Assembly (NCBI GenBank): GCA_012515695.1
Contig: JAAYXX010000547.1
Location: 1-9,546 of the forward strand
DNA: 9,546 bases
Direction of reading: 5' to 3'
Source of the DNA: Chloroflexota bacterium
GTDB taxonomy: Bacteria > Chloroflexota > Anaerolineae > UBA1429
The translations under genes and the position numbers were made by a program. Below are positions 1 to 5,904 of the stretch, piece after piece. Numbering within the stretch: the first letter of the stretch is position 1; each line of letters opens with the position of its first letter. A model generated the notes under the pieces. It searched no databases. It worked only from the letters and a program-made list of their open reading frames with translations, and had not been told where the DNA came from.

Positions 1-923
1 CAGACCTCCCCGTCCACAACCACCTTGTAGCCGTGCCGGGGCACTCCGGGGTCGGTCATCTTGAAAGCCACCAGCTTGCGCCTGGCTCCCTCCAGCCGCA
101 CTTTTAACAGCGCCTCACGCCCGATAAAGCCGGGCTTGTCCATGGCAACCGCCCAGCCCAAACCCGCTTCCAGCGGGTTGCCCGTAGCCGTAAGCTCTTG
201 TCCATACAACGGCAGGCACGGCTCGAATCGCAACGAGTCTCTAGCAGCCAGACCAATGGGCAATAGCCCTTTCGGTTGGCCGCTCTCCATGATGCTGTCC
301 CAGATCAGGCCCGCCTCGGAGGCAGAGAAATACAGTTCAAAGCCATCTTCGCCTGTATAGCCGGTTCGGCCCACCAGCGCGGGCACGCCAACTACCTCTG
401 TTTCGATGCCCGTGTGAAACGCCAGCTCGGTCAGATCGCAGGCGCACAGGGGATTGAGGATTTCCTCGGCCTTGGGGCCTTGAAGGGCCAGCATGTACGT
501 CTCGTCGGAGATGTTCTCTACGCTGACATCCAACCCATCATGATGATACTGCATCCAGCGGGTGTCCTTGGCGCTATTGGCCGCGTTGACCGCCAGAAAA
601 TAGCGGTCGGGCAGATGATAGATGAACACGTCGTCTATCACGCCGCCGTCCTCATAGCACATCAGCGAATAGTTGGCGCTCCCCATGCTAAAAGAGTCCA
701 CGTCCGCCGTCATGATCCATTGCAAGAAGGGCAGCGCGTCGCGGCCACGAACGACAATCCGCCCCATATGGGCAATATCGAACAACCCGGCCACGTTTCG
801 CACGCGGTGGTGCTCTTCCTTGGGGCCAGTCGGGTACTGCACAGGCAGCAACCAGCCAGCGAACTCGATCATCCGGGCCCCCAAAGAGACGTGCCGGTCA
901 TAGAGTTCCGTCTTTTTCACCAT
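1..923 (-). CDS. gcvT: Aminomethyltransferase, glycine cleavage system T protein (3' end cut by window)
   Basis: GcvT takes the aminomethyl group from the lipoyl arm of the H protein, passes the methylene to tetrahydrofolate and releases ammonia. 307 residues are visible from the ATG at 923; the family is usually about 360-375 residues, so roughly the last 60 are missing beyond the left edge. Visible motifs: FAGWLLPVQYPTG near residues 21-33, DIAHMG at 49-54, GGVIDD at 93-98 (its aspartates match the position of the conserved folate-site Asp of the family), RTGYTGEDGFE at 186-196 and GLAARDSLRFE at 224-234. A GGAGG lies at 937-941, 13 nt before the start, a rather long spacing. It is the third gene of a minus-strand unit behind two lipoyl-synthase-like genes; its partner H protein carries lipoate, so the grouping makes sense. 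No truncation or frameshift is seen in the visible part. Confidence 0.96.
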   Translation of the reverse strand, partial: MVKKTELYDRHVSLGARMIEFAGWLLPVQYPTGPKEEHHRVRNVAGLFDIAHMGRIVVRGRDALPFLQWIMTADVDSFSMGSANYSLMCYEDGGVIDDVFIYHLPDRYFLAVNAANSAKDTRWMQYHHDGLDVSVENISDETYMLALQGPKAEEILNPLCACDLTELAFHTGIETEVVGVPALVGRTGYTGEDGFELYFSASEAGLIWDSIMESGQPKGLLPIGLAARDSLRFEPCLPLYGQELTATGNPLEAGLGWAVAMDKPGFIGREALLKVRLEGARRKLVAFKMTDPGVPRHGYKVVVDGEV

Positions 924-970
924 ATCAGCGCCTTTGCCTCCAGATTTTCACCCTTTCAGAATGGCAAACC

Positions 971-1003
971 CTATCAGGATGATAGACACTATCAGGATGA
1001 TGG
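971..1003. repeat. Two tandem 15-bp palindromes between lipS-like gene and gcvT
   Basis: CTATCAGGATGATAG at 971-985 is a palindrome with 6-bp arms around GGA; after ACA the near copy CTATCAGGATGATGG at 989-1003 follows, with 13 identical leading bases and an 18-bp period. It lies in the 111-bp gap between the radical SAM stop codon and the gcvT start. Paired dyads of this kind are often repressor sites, but RNA hairpins or a chance duplication are equally possible. No clear promoter is seen next to it. Confidence 0.6.
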
Positions 1004-1004
1004 T

Positions 1005-1024
1005 CGAGGCCAGTTTCGGCCTCG
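1005..1024 (-). other. Intercistronic hairpin after the second radical SAM gene
   Basis: CGAGGCC at 1005-1011 and GGCCTCG at 1018-1024 form a perfect 7-bp stem with a 6-nt loop, starting 10 nt past the stop codon at 1035. No T-run follows on the minus strand, so it is not a standard intrinsic terminator. It may instead partly attenuate transcription, or protect the upstream mRNA end, before gcvT. Confidence 0.45.
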
Positions 1025-1034
1025 CTGTTCTGCG

Positions 1035-2021
1035 CTAACCGTCGAGGGTATCTAGTAGAGCGTCGATTTCGCGGTCTGTCTCCTGGCGGGTCAGGGGGCG
1101 AGGATAGTTGTATAGTGGGCCGCCGGGATGCTCGTTGTAATAGGGGCGGTTGCAATCAGGGCAACCCGATGTGCGGAAGGCTGTTCCCTCCGCCAAAAGC
1201 TCGCGCAAACGATCGGGCGACATGCCATAGTTCACCAGTTGCCCTTGACTATTGTAACCAAAGGCTTCTGCGCGGGCAAGGTCGCCTGTAATCAGCCAGT
1301 GAGCCGCCTGCATGCGCCGATAATGCAGCAAATCCGGGGAAGAGCAGTCGGCCAGCGCCGTGCCAGCCACCGGCGTAAAGCTGAATAGCCCGATGGTAAC
1401 GCCAAGGTCGTGTAGCCGTTGCATGATCTCGGCCATCTCGCGCTCGGTTTCGCCCAGTCCCACAATCAAATGTGTGCTGATGTGTCCCGGATAGAGCGCA
1501 GCGCACTCGGTCAACAGGGAGAGGGTTTGCGCCCAGCTTCCCCCTTTGACCCGATCATACACCCGCTCGCAGGCGGCGTCGAGCGCAATCGTCACGCGTT
1601 GCGCCCCGGCTGCCAGCAACCGCCCCACATCCTCCGGGTTGCGCGGCGCAACCGAAACGCATATGGGTATCTCGCAGGCTCGCGCCAGGGTCGAGACGGC
1701 CCGCTCGCTCTGCTCCAGATAACCCCGGCTGATGGTAACCTGGAAACAAGCCCGCCGAATGCTCCCCTCCCGATGAGCACGCGCCAGGGCCGCCACCACC
1801 TGATCCTCTGGAAAGAGCGGCCAGATCACCCGCGATAACGCCGCCGCGTGCGCGTGGCTGGCGCGGGCCTGCGTGCAGAACGCGCAATTGCGCGCACAAC
1901 GCTCTCCCAACATCAAATACGCCGTCGTGGGGGCCGCCTCCATTCGCAGGCTGCACAACCCCAGCACCGCCGCCGTCCCCGACGAGACGCGCCACTGGTT
2001 TTCCTGCTCAGACGCGGGCAT
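1035..2021 (-). CDS. Radical SAM protein, likely one half of split lipoyl synthase (LipS1/LipS2 type)
   Basis: The proposed role is insertion of sulfur into the octanoyl chain of a carrier protein, working with its neighbour; LipS1/LipS2 were described from Thermococcus kodakarensis, where both had been annotated as biotin-synthase-like. Numbering from the ATG at 2021 (328 residues), the radical SAM cluster motif CARNCAFC has cysteines at 42, 46 and 49, next to GERC and TQAR. A C-terminal CPDC (Cys287/Cys290) in the segment TSGCPDCNRPYYNEHPGG is a good candidate for auxiliary iron-sulfur ligands. Start choice: 2021 sits 14 nt after the upstream stop, with an AGAGGA site that overlaps that stop, implying coupled translation. 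In-frame ATGs at 2054 and 2066 would instead overlap the upstream gene; the GGGGAG before 2054 keeps it possible. Which of LipS1 or LipS2 it is cannot be settled here. Alternatives are biotin synthase or another radical SAM enzyme. Confidence 0.75.
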   Translation of the reverse strand: MPASEQENQWRVSSGTAAVLGLCSLRMEAAPTTAYLMLGERCARNCAFCTQARASHAHAAALSRVIWPLFPEDQVVAALARAHREGSIRRACFQVTISRGYLEQSERAVSTLARACEIPICVSVAPRNPEDVGRLLAAGAQRVTIALDAACERVYDRVKGGSWAQTLSLLTECAALYPGHISTHLIVGLGETEREMAEIMQRLHDLGVTIGLFSFTPVAGTALADCSSPDLLHYRRMQAAHWLITGDLARAEAFGYNSQGQLVNYGMSPDRLRELLAEGTAFRTSGCPDCNRPYYNEHPGGPLYNYPRPLTRQETDREIDALLDTLDG

Positions 2022-2035
2022 GTTGTGTTCATCCT

Positions 2036-2953
2036 CTACGGTAGGGCGCAGCATTCTTCTCCCCATTCAATTTCCAGGCCCAACTCGATGGCCGTATGTT
2101 CTGCAATGCGGGTAGGGCTGAACATCCCATTCAGGCCAGCGCGCACCGCCAGTTCGTCCACTGCCTGCCGATAGGCCCCGTGGGGCCGCATACACCCCAA
2201 TAGCAGGCGGGTTTCCGGCAACATGACCCTGGCTTGCAGGAAAAGGTCCGCCACCTCGTCCACGGGCGGGGGAGCGCAATCGGCGTAGGCCGTGCCGGGC
2301 GTGGGGATCAGGATGATGAAAATCAACTCTTCCACGCCGACGCGTTGCAGCGCATCCAGCGCCGCCCGCTCGCCGCTCAGTTTCCCGCCGCGCAGCCCGA
2401 TGGTCAGATGGGGCACCACCGACGCGTACCGCCGCAACATGGACAGGGTACGCATATAATCATCCAGCGTCAGGTCCAGCCCATACACCTCACGCGCCGT
2501 CTCGGCGTCGCCCACCACGTCAAAGGAAACCACGTCTACATACGGGGCGATGGCGCGCATCGTCTCTTCATCAATCAGGCCCACATGCCAGTTGAGCCGC
2601 CGCCCCTCGCGCAACGCGGCCACCTGCGCCAGGTGTGCGGTCACTGGCACGCGCCCCAAAGCGTCACAGCCGCCGGAAATAAGGCAACTCGTCGCCCCAT
2701 TGGCCTGCACGTCCCAGATGGGCTGCATATGCTGCAAATAGTGCCCGTTGCAATGAGCGCAACGCAGGGCACAGCGCGGCCCGGTAAGGCTGACCGACAG
2801 GGTCTTGACGGGGCGGTCGAATCGAATGGTGGGGGGATGGTGCCTGATACGGGTATCCCAGGCGTTGCGCCAACGCTGGGCATCTATGGCGCGGGCCAGT
2901 TCAAGCTGGCGGGCTACTTCGTTGGAGCTTGACGATCCTGAATACTGGAGCAT
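2036..2953 (-). CDS. Radical SAM protein, likely the partner half of split lipoyl synthase
   Basis: A 305-residue protein, first gene of the minus-strand unit. The radical SAM motif CALRCAHC has cysteines at 61, 65 and 68. SGGCDALGRVP at 94-104 is a glycine-rich stretch of the kind that binds S-adenosylmethionine. Further cysteines at 90, 96, 226, 254 (LLLGCMRPHG) and 301-302 (the last at the extreme C terminus) could supply auxiliary cluster ligands. Its pairing with a second, different radical SAM protein and with gcvT is the main reason for the LipS1/LipS2 call: each enzyme would add one of the two sulfurs. An AGGTGG at 2961-2966 lies 6 nt before the ATG at 2953, and a promoter is 37 bp upstream. 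A second ATG at 2958 is out of frame. It resembles biotin synthase distantly, but no other biotin gene is nearby. The general radical SAM call is certain; the lipoyl role is inferred. Confidence 0.75.
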   Translation of the reverse strand: MLQYSGSSSSNEVARQLELARAIDAQRWRNAWDTRIRHHPPTIRFDRPVKTLSVSLTGPRCALRCAHCNGHYLQHMQPIWDVQANGATSCLISGGCDALGRVPVTAHLAQVAALREGRRLNWHVGLIDEETMRAIAPYVDVVSFDVVGDAETAREVYGLDLTLDDYMRTLSMLRRYASVVPHLTIGLRGGKLSGERAALDALQRVGVEELIFIILIPTPGTAYADCAPPPVDEVADLFLQARVMLPETRLLLGCMRPHGAYRQAVDELAVRAGLNGMFSPTRIAEHTAIELGLEIEWGEECCALP

Positions 2954-2989
2954 TGCATACCACCTGACTAGCTAACTCTAACCAAGCCG

Positions 2990-3018
2990 AGTATAGCCCC
3001 GAAGGGGACCATCGTCAA
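2990..3018 (-). promoter_or_regulatory. Sigma70-type promoter of the radical SAM-gcvT unit, with a palindromic spacer
   Basis: On the minus strand TTGACG (3018-3013) and TATACT (2995-2990) are each 5/6 matches to consensus with a 17-nt spacer. Transcription would begin near 2983, giving a leader of about 30 nt before the ATG at 2953. The spacer contains CCCC-TTC-GGGG (2997-3007), a perfect dyad between the two boxes that might act as an operator. Confidence 0.7.
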
Positions 3019-3035
3019 GCAGGCAGCATCACACG

Positions 3036-3073
3036 CCGCAGGCCCACCTGGGACTGAATGTCCCAGGCTGCGG
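3036..3073. repeat. Two-tier inverted repeat (cruciform-like)
   Basis: The inner arms CCTGGGAC (3047-3054) and GTCCCAGG (3060-3067) pair perfectly around TGAAT. Directly outside, CCGCAG (3036-3041) pairs with CTGCGG (3068-3073), leaving a 5-nt bulge on one side. No T-run lies on either side, so a terminator is not supported. Confidence 0.6.
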
Positions 3074-3081
3074 AAAGGGGA

Positions 3082-3099
3082 AACCCGTTGAAACGGGTT
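3082..3099. repeat. Short hairpin with TGAA loop
   Basis: AACCCGT (3082-3088) and ACGGGTT (3093-3099) form a perfect 7-bp stem around TGAA. The same loop with different stems recurs at 3367-3380 and, on the other strand, at 3470-3481, so this is one member of a small hairpin family in this intergenic region. Confidence 0.55.
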
Positions 3100-3110
3100 A
3101 ATTGGCGTTT

Positions 3111-3126
3111 AATACACTAGTGTATT
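3111..3126. promoter_or_regulatory. Perfect 16-bp palindrome in an AT-rich patch, possible operator
   Basis: AATACACTAGTGTATT is a perfect 16-bp inverted repeat without a loop, in the most AT-rich stretch of the divergent intergenic region (about 3100-3145). The lack of a loop fits a dimeric DNA-binding protein better than an RNA hairpin. It is about 95 bp upstream of the -35 box of the leftward promoter and about 390 bp upstream of the rightward one. A regulatory role is inferred only. Confidence 0.45.
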
Positions 3127-3146
3127 TTAATGTACTTTTATTTACA

Positions 3147-3191
3147 CCAGCCCGGCACTTTCAGGGCTGGGCGGCGGCATACATGCCGGGC
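3147..3191. repeat. Overlapping alternative inverted repeats
   Basis: CCAGCCC (3147-3153) pairs with GGGCTGG (3164-3170), while GCCCGGCA (3150-3157) pairs perfectly with TGCCGGGC (3184-3191). The two pairings share bases and exclude each other. No gene is nearby that would make this a leader. Confidence 0.5.
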
Positions 3192-3195
3192 TGAA

Positions 3196-3248
3196 CACCC
3201 TCGCCCTCTGGGAGAGGGAGCGGCTCCGTAGGAGCCGGGGTGAGGGTG
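3196..3248. repeat. Dispersed intergenic repeat, copy 1, with inserted hairpin (three-way-junction fold)
   Basis: The core TCGCCCTCTGGGAGAGGG, then GCCGGGGTGAGGGT, recurs at 9373-9404. It belongs to a type of repeat, rich in CCCTC and GAGGG, that is common between genes in GC-rich bacteria. In this copy an outer stem CACCCTC (3196-3202)/GAGGGTG (3242-3248) encloses two hairpins: CCCTCT-GGG-AGAGGG (3204-3218) and CGGCTCC-GTA-GGAGCCG (3221-3237). The other copy lacks the second hairpin. Confidence 0.65.
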
Positions 3249-3319
3249 GTGAGAGAGATATGCTGGCCGTGACAATCAAGTGTTAGCGCCATTGGCCATC
3301 CTTGGCGGCTTGCAATTAT

Positions 3320-3530
3320 GCCGGCTGGAAGCCGGCGGTCCAACTATACGGCGTGCCATCTCGTAGGCAGTTGAAACTGCACCAACCAGTGCAAAGCCTG
3401 CCTTCGCAGGCTAGGGAGCCAGTCCACGAAGGTGGACGCGCCAGCAAGCTGGCGATGCAGTTGTTGCCGCGGTTTCAACCGCCGGGCCTCGGCAATTGAA
3501 CCCCCCGGCTCCCGCGTTGGCCTGCGCGGG
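3320..3530. repeat. Cluster of seven short hairpin modules
   Basis: In 211 bp there are seven perfect or near-perfect short inverted repeats: 3320-3336 (GCCGGC/GCCGGC), 3367-3380 (GCAGT-TGAA-ACTGC), 3395-3412 (AGCCTGC-CTTC-GCAGGCT), 3422-3437 (GTCCAC-GAAG-GTGGAC), 3439-3454 (CGCCAGC-AA-GCTGGCG), 3470-3481 (CGGTT-TC-AACCG) and 3511-3530 (CCCGCG/CGCGGG). An outer stem TTGCCG (3464-3469)/CGGCAA (3490-3495) encloses the sixth. Stems differ while loops repeat. Similar short palindromic modules are known to me from Chloroflexota and cyanobacterial intergenic DNA. No long ORF with coding character and no transposase is present. Confidence 0.65.
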
Positions 3531-3545
3531 GATTGCGGCTATAAT
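3517..3545 (+). promoter_or_regulatory. Promoter of the macrodomain-nadE unit
   Basis: A perfect TATAAT at 3540-3545 lies 17 nt after TTGGCC (3517-3522), a 4/6 match to the -35 consensus. Transcription would start near 3552, about 63 nt before the ATG at 3615. The -35 box sits in the loop of the inverted repeat CCCGCG (3511-3516)/CGCGGG (3525-3530), so a protein bound there would block it. Confidence 0.65.
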
Positions 3546-3614
3546 CCAGAGTGAATATCCAGGCTGCATCACGGCCCACCGCCCACCATAGTTCGCGGGG
3601 TACAGGAGGAGATC

Positions 3615-4163
3615 ATGCTGTCGGACAGAATCGAGATCATCGAAGGGGACATTACCACGCTAGAAGTAGACGCTATCGTCAACGCCGCCAACAACAGCCT
3701 GCTCGGCGGCGGCGGGGTAGATGGCGCGATTCACCGCGCTGCTGGCCCCGGCCTGCTGGAAGAATGCAGCCGACTGGGAGGCTGCAAAACCGGCGAGGCC
3801 AAAATCACCGGCGGCTACAACCTGCCCGCCCGCTGGGTCATCCATACTGTTGGGCCGGTCTGGCGGGGCGGTGACCACGGCGAGGAAGAGGCGCTGGCAA
3901 GCTGCTATCGCAACTCGCTCGAACTCGCCCGGCAGCACCAGATCAGAACCATCGCCTTCCCGTCCATCAGCACCGGCGCTTACGGGTTTCCCCTGGACAG
4001 GGCGGCCCGCATCGCCCTGCGCGAGATCAACCGCTTTCTAGAGCGCAACCCGCTCCCCGAAAGGGTGATCGTCGTCTGCTTTGGCCGAGGGAGCTATCTG
4101 CAATACAAACAAGTGGCCCAGGCTATTTCAGGCCAGGATTCCCCCGAGGCCATCCCGTACTGA
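3615..4163 (+). CDS. Macrodomain protein, probable O-acetyl-ADP-ribose deacetylase (MacroD/YmdB type)
   Basis: A 182-residue cytosolic single-domain protein. MacroD-type enzymes bind ADP-ribose and hydrolyse O-acetyl-ADP-ribose or ADP-ribosyl esters on proteins. Visible motifs: GDIT at 11-14, NAAN at 23-26, GGGGVDGAIHRAAG at 31-44 (with Asp36 at the expected catalytic position), GEAKITGGYNLPARWVIHTVGPVW at about 60-83 and STGAYG at 119-124 (phosphate loop and the tyrosine near the distal ribose). The length suits a stand-alone macrodomain. The strong AGGAGGAG at 3604-3611 sets the start. The gene is first in the rightward unit, 53 bp before nadE; a NAD+ maker beside an ADP-ribose processor suggests linked NAD turnover. 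Whether the true substrate is O-acetyl-ADP-ribose, ADP-ribosylated protein or ADP-ribose phosphate cannot be told from motifs. Confidence 0.93.
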   Translation: MLSDRIEIIEGDITTLEVDAIVNAANNSLLGGGGVDGAIHRAAGPGLLEECSRLGGCKTGEAKITGGYNLPARWVIHTVGPVWRGGDHGEEEALASCYRNSLELARQHQIRTIAFPSISTGAYGFPLDRAARIALREINRFLERNPLPERVIVVCFGRGSYLQYKQVAQAISGQDSPEAIPY

Positions 4164-4216
4164 AGCAACGATAGCGCCCACGGCGGCTACCCTTTGAAGG
4201 CGTTTGGAGTGATACG

Positions 4217-5860
4217 ATGAGAGTTACCCTGGCACAACTGAACCCTATCGTGGGAGATATCCCCGGCAATGCGCGCCGGATCGCCGACGTGCTGTCTGAC
4301 ACTGCCGGAGAGTCGCCCGACCTGGTGGTGTTCCCCGAACTCTACCTGGTCGGGTATCCCCCCAAGGACCTGTTGGAAAGAGAGTGGTTCATCCAGCGAG
4401 TGTTGCGCGCCCTCGACGAACTGCGCCAGGTCTCCCGCCGCTACCCAGAGACCGGCATCCTGCTCGGCGCGCCGCTGCCCGCCGACACGCCCAACGGCAA
4501 GGGCCTGCGTAATTCGGCGGTGTTGCTGGCTGGCAGCGAGATCGTCGCCACGCGCTATAAATCGCTGCTCCCCACCTACGATGTGTTCGACGAGGCCCGC
4601 TACTTTAACCCGGCCTCTGAGGTGCAGGTTGTGCCTTTCAAGGGGGAGAAGCTAGGCATCCATATCTGCGAGGACGCCTGGGCAGATTCTCAGCTTTGGC
4701 CGCGCCGCAGCCTCTACCCCTGCGACCCGGTTGCCATGCTCGCCGCCCAGGGGGCCACGCTGTTCATCAACCTTTCCGCGTCGCCGTTTAGCGTGGGCAA
4801 AGAGAGCATTCGCTATCAACTCGTGCGCCGCCACGTCGTTCGCCACCGAGCGCCATTTATTTATGTCAATCAGATCGGCGCGAACGATGACCTGATCTTT
4901 GACGGGCACAGCATTGCCCTGGACGCCCAGGGGGAACCTGTCGCCGTCCTGCCGCCATTCCAGGAGCAGGTGCAGACCATCGACACCGACACGCCCGGCA
5001 CACCCGGCGCCCATGTCCCGCAAGAGGAAATCGCCTCGGTACACGACGCGCTGGTGTTGGGCATCCGCGACTATATGCACAAATGCGGCTTTCGTCAGGC
5101 GGTGATTGGCCTCTCCGGCGGCATTGATTCCGCCGTGACCTGCTACCTGGCCGCGGCCGCCCTGGGCGCTGCTAACGTGTGGGGCGTCTCTATGCCCTCC
5201 CCCTACTCGTCGCGTGGCAGCGTCGAGGACTCGTGCCAGTTGGCCGCGAGTCTCGGCTGTAGATTTTCGGTCATTCCCATCAGCGACACATTTCAGGCGT
5301 ACCTGGATACCCTGGCCGAGCCTTTTGCCGGAACACAGCCGAACGTGGCCGAGGAGAACATTCAGGCACGCATTCGCGGCAATATCCTGATGGCCCTCTC
5401 GAACAAGTTCGGCCATATCGTGCTATCTACCGGCAACAAGAGCGAGATCGCCGTGGGCTATACTACGCTATACGGCGACATGATCGGCGGCCTGATGGTC
5501 CTTTCGGACGTGCCCAAGACGATGGTCTACGAACTGGCGCGCTATATCAACCGCGAGCGCGAAATCATCCCCCGCGCGACCATTGAAAAGCCGCCGTCGG
5601 CCGAGTTGAAACCCAACCAGCTAGACCAGGACACGCTCCCGCCCTATCCCATCCTGGACGACATCCTGCGCTATTATGTCGAGGAGGGCTATTCCGCCGA
5701 GGAGATCATCGCGCTGGGCCATGCGGAGCAAACGGTGCGCTGGGTGGTCCGGGCGGTGGATCGCAACGAGTACAAGCGCAAACAGGCGGCCCCCGGCCTG
5801 CGTATCACCACCAAAGCGTTCGGCGTGGGGTGGCGCATGCCCATCGCCGCCCGCTACTAG
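4217..5860 (+). CDS. nadE: Glutamine-dependent NAD+ synthetase
   Basis: This enzyme makes NAD+ from nicotinic acid adenine dinucleotide, ATP and glutamine, the last step of NAD biosynthesis. It has 547 residues in two domains. The N-terminal nitrilase-type glutaminase (about 1-260) shows the Glu-Lys-Cys triad: Glu41 in FPELYLVGYPPKDLL, Lys115 in RYKSLLPTYDVFDEARYF and Cys151 in GIHICEDAW. The C-terminal synthetase (about 275-547) has the ATP pyrophosphatase loop LSGGIDSAV at 299-307, STGNKSEIAVGYTTLYGDMIGG at about 404-425 and DVPKTMVYELARYIN at 431-445. All key residues are present and the length is close to that of other bacterial two-domain enzymes. GGAG at 4206-4209 lies 7 nt before the ATG. 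It follows the macrodomain gene by 53 bp and is followed by the next gene after 44 bp, consistent with one transcript. Confidence 0.97.
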   Translation: MRVTLAQLNPIVGDIPGNARRIADVLSDTAGESPDLVVFPELYLVGYPPKDLLEREWFIQRVLRALDELRQVSRRYPETGILLGAPLPADTPNGKGLRNSAVLLAGSEIVATRYKSLLPTYDVFDEARYFNPASEVQVVPFKGEKLGIHICEDAWADSQLWPRRSLYPCDPVAMLAAQGATLFINLSASPFSVGKESIRYQLVRRHVVRHRAPFIYVNQIGANDDLIFDGHSIALDAQGEPVAVLPPFQEQVQTIDTDTPGTPGAHVPQEEIASVHDALVLGIRDYMHKCGFRQAVIGLSGGIDSAVTCYLAAAALGAANVWGVSMPSPYSSRGSVEDSCQLAASLGCRFSVIPISDTFQAYLDTLAEPFAGTQPNVAEENIQARIRGNILMALSNKFGHIVLSTGNKSEIAVGYTTLYGDMIGGLMVLSDVPKTMVYELARYINREREIIPRATIEKPPSAELKPNQLDQDTLPPYPILDDILRYYVEEGYSAEEIIALGHAEQTVRWVVRAVDRNEYKRKQAAPGLRITTKAFGVGWRMPIAARY

Positions 5861-5904
5861 CAGGCCAGCAACGGCCATCGCTATCTCTGGAGGGAAGCAA
5901 ACAC

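Noticed and set aside
1005..1024. Intrinsic terminator separating the radical SAM genes from gcvT
   Set aside because: The hairpin has no following T-run on the minus strand, and I see no convincing promoter for gcvT downstream of it.
276..1055. Long plus-strand ORF opposite gcvT
   Set aside because: It is antisense to a clear gcvT reading frame and its peptide has no recognisable family features; it results from GC-rich codon bias.
3161..3499. Short ORFs in the central intergenic region
   Set aside because: They run through hairpin repeats, have no ribosome sites and show no protein-like conservation pattern; the region is better read as non-coding repeats.
3082..3530. CRISPR array (GTTGAAAC resembles the end of some CRISPR repeats)
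   Set aside because: There is no repeated unit of 25-40 bp and no regular spacers; only short hairpin cores recur, and no cas gene is present.
3320..3530. Insertion sequence remnant
   Set aside because: No transposase fragment, no paired terminal inverted repeats spanning the region and no target-site duplication can be recognised.
4652..5416. 254-residue minus-strand ORF opposite nadE
   Set aside because: It lies wholly antisense to well-conserved nadE motifs and has no ribosome site or family resemblance.
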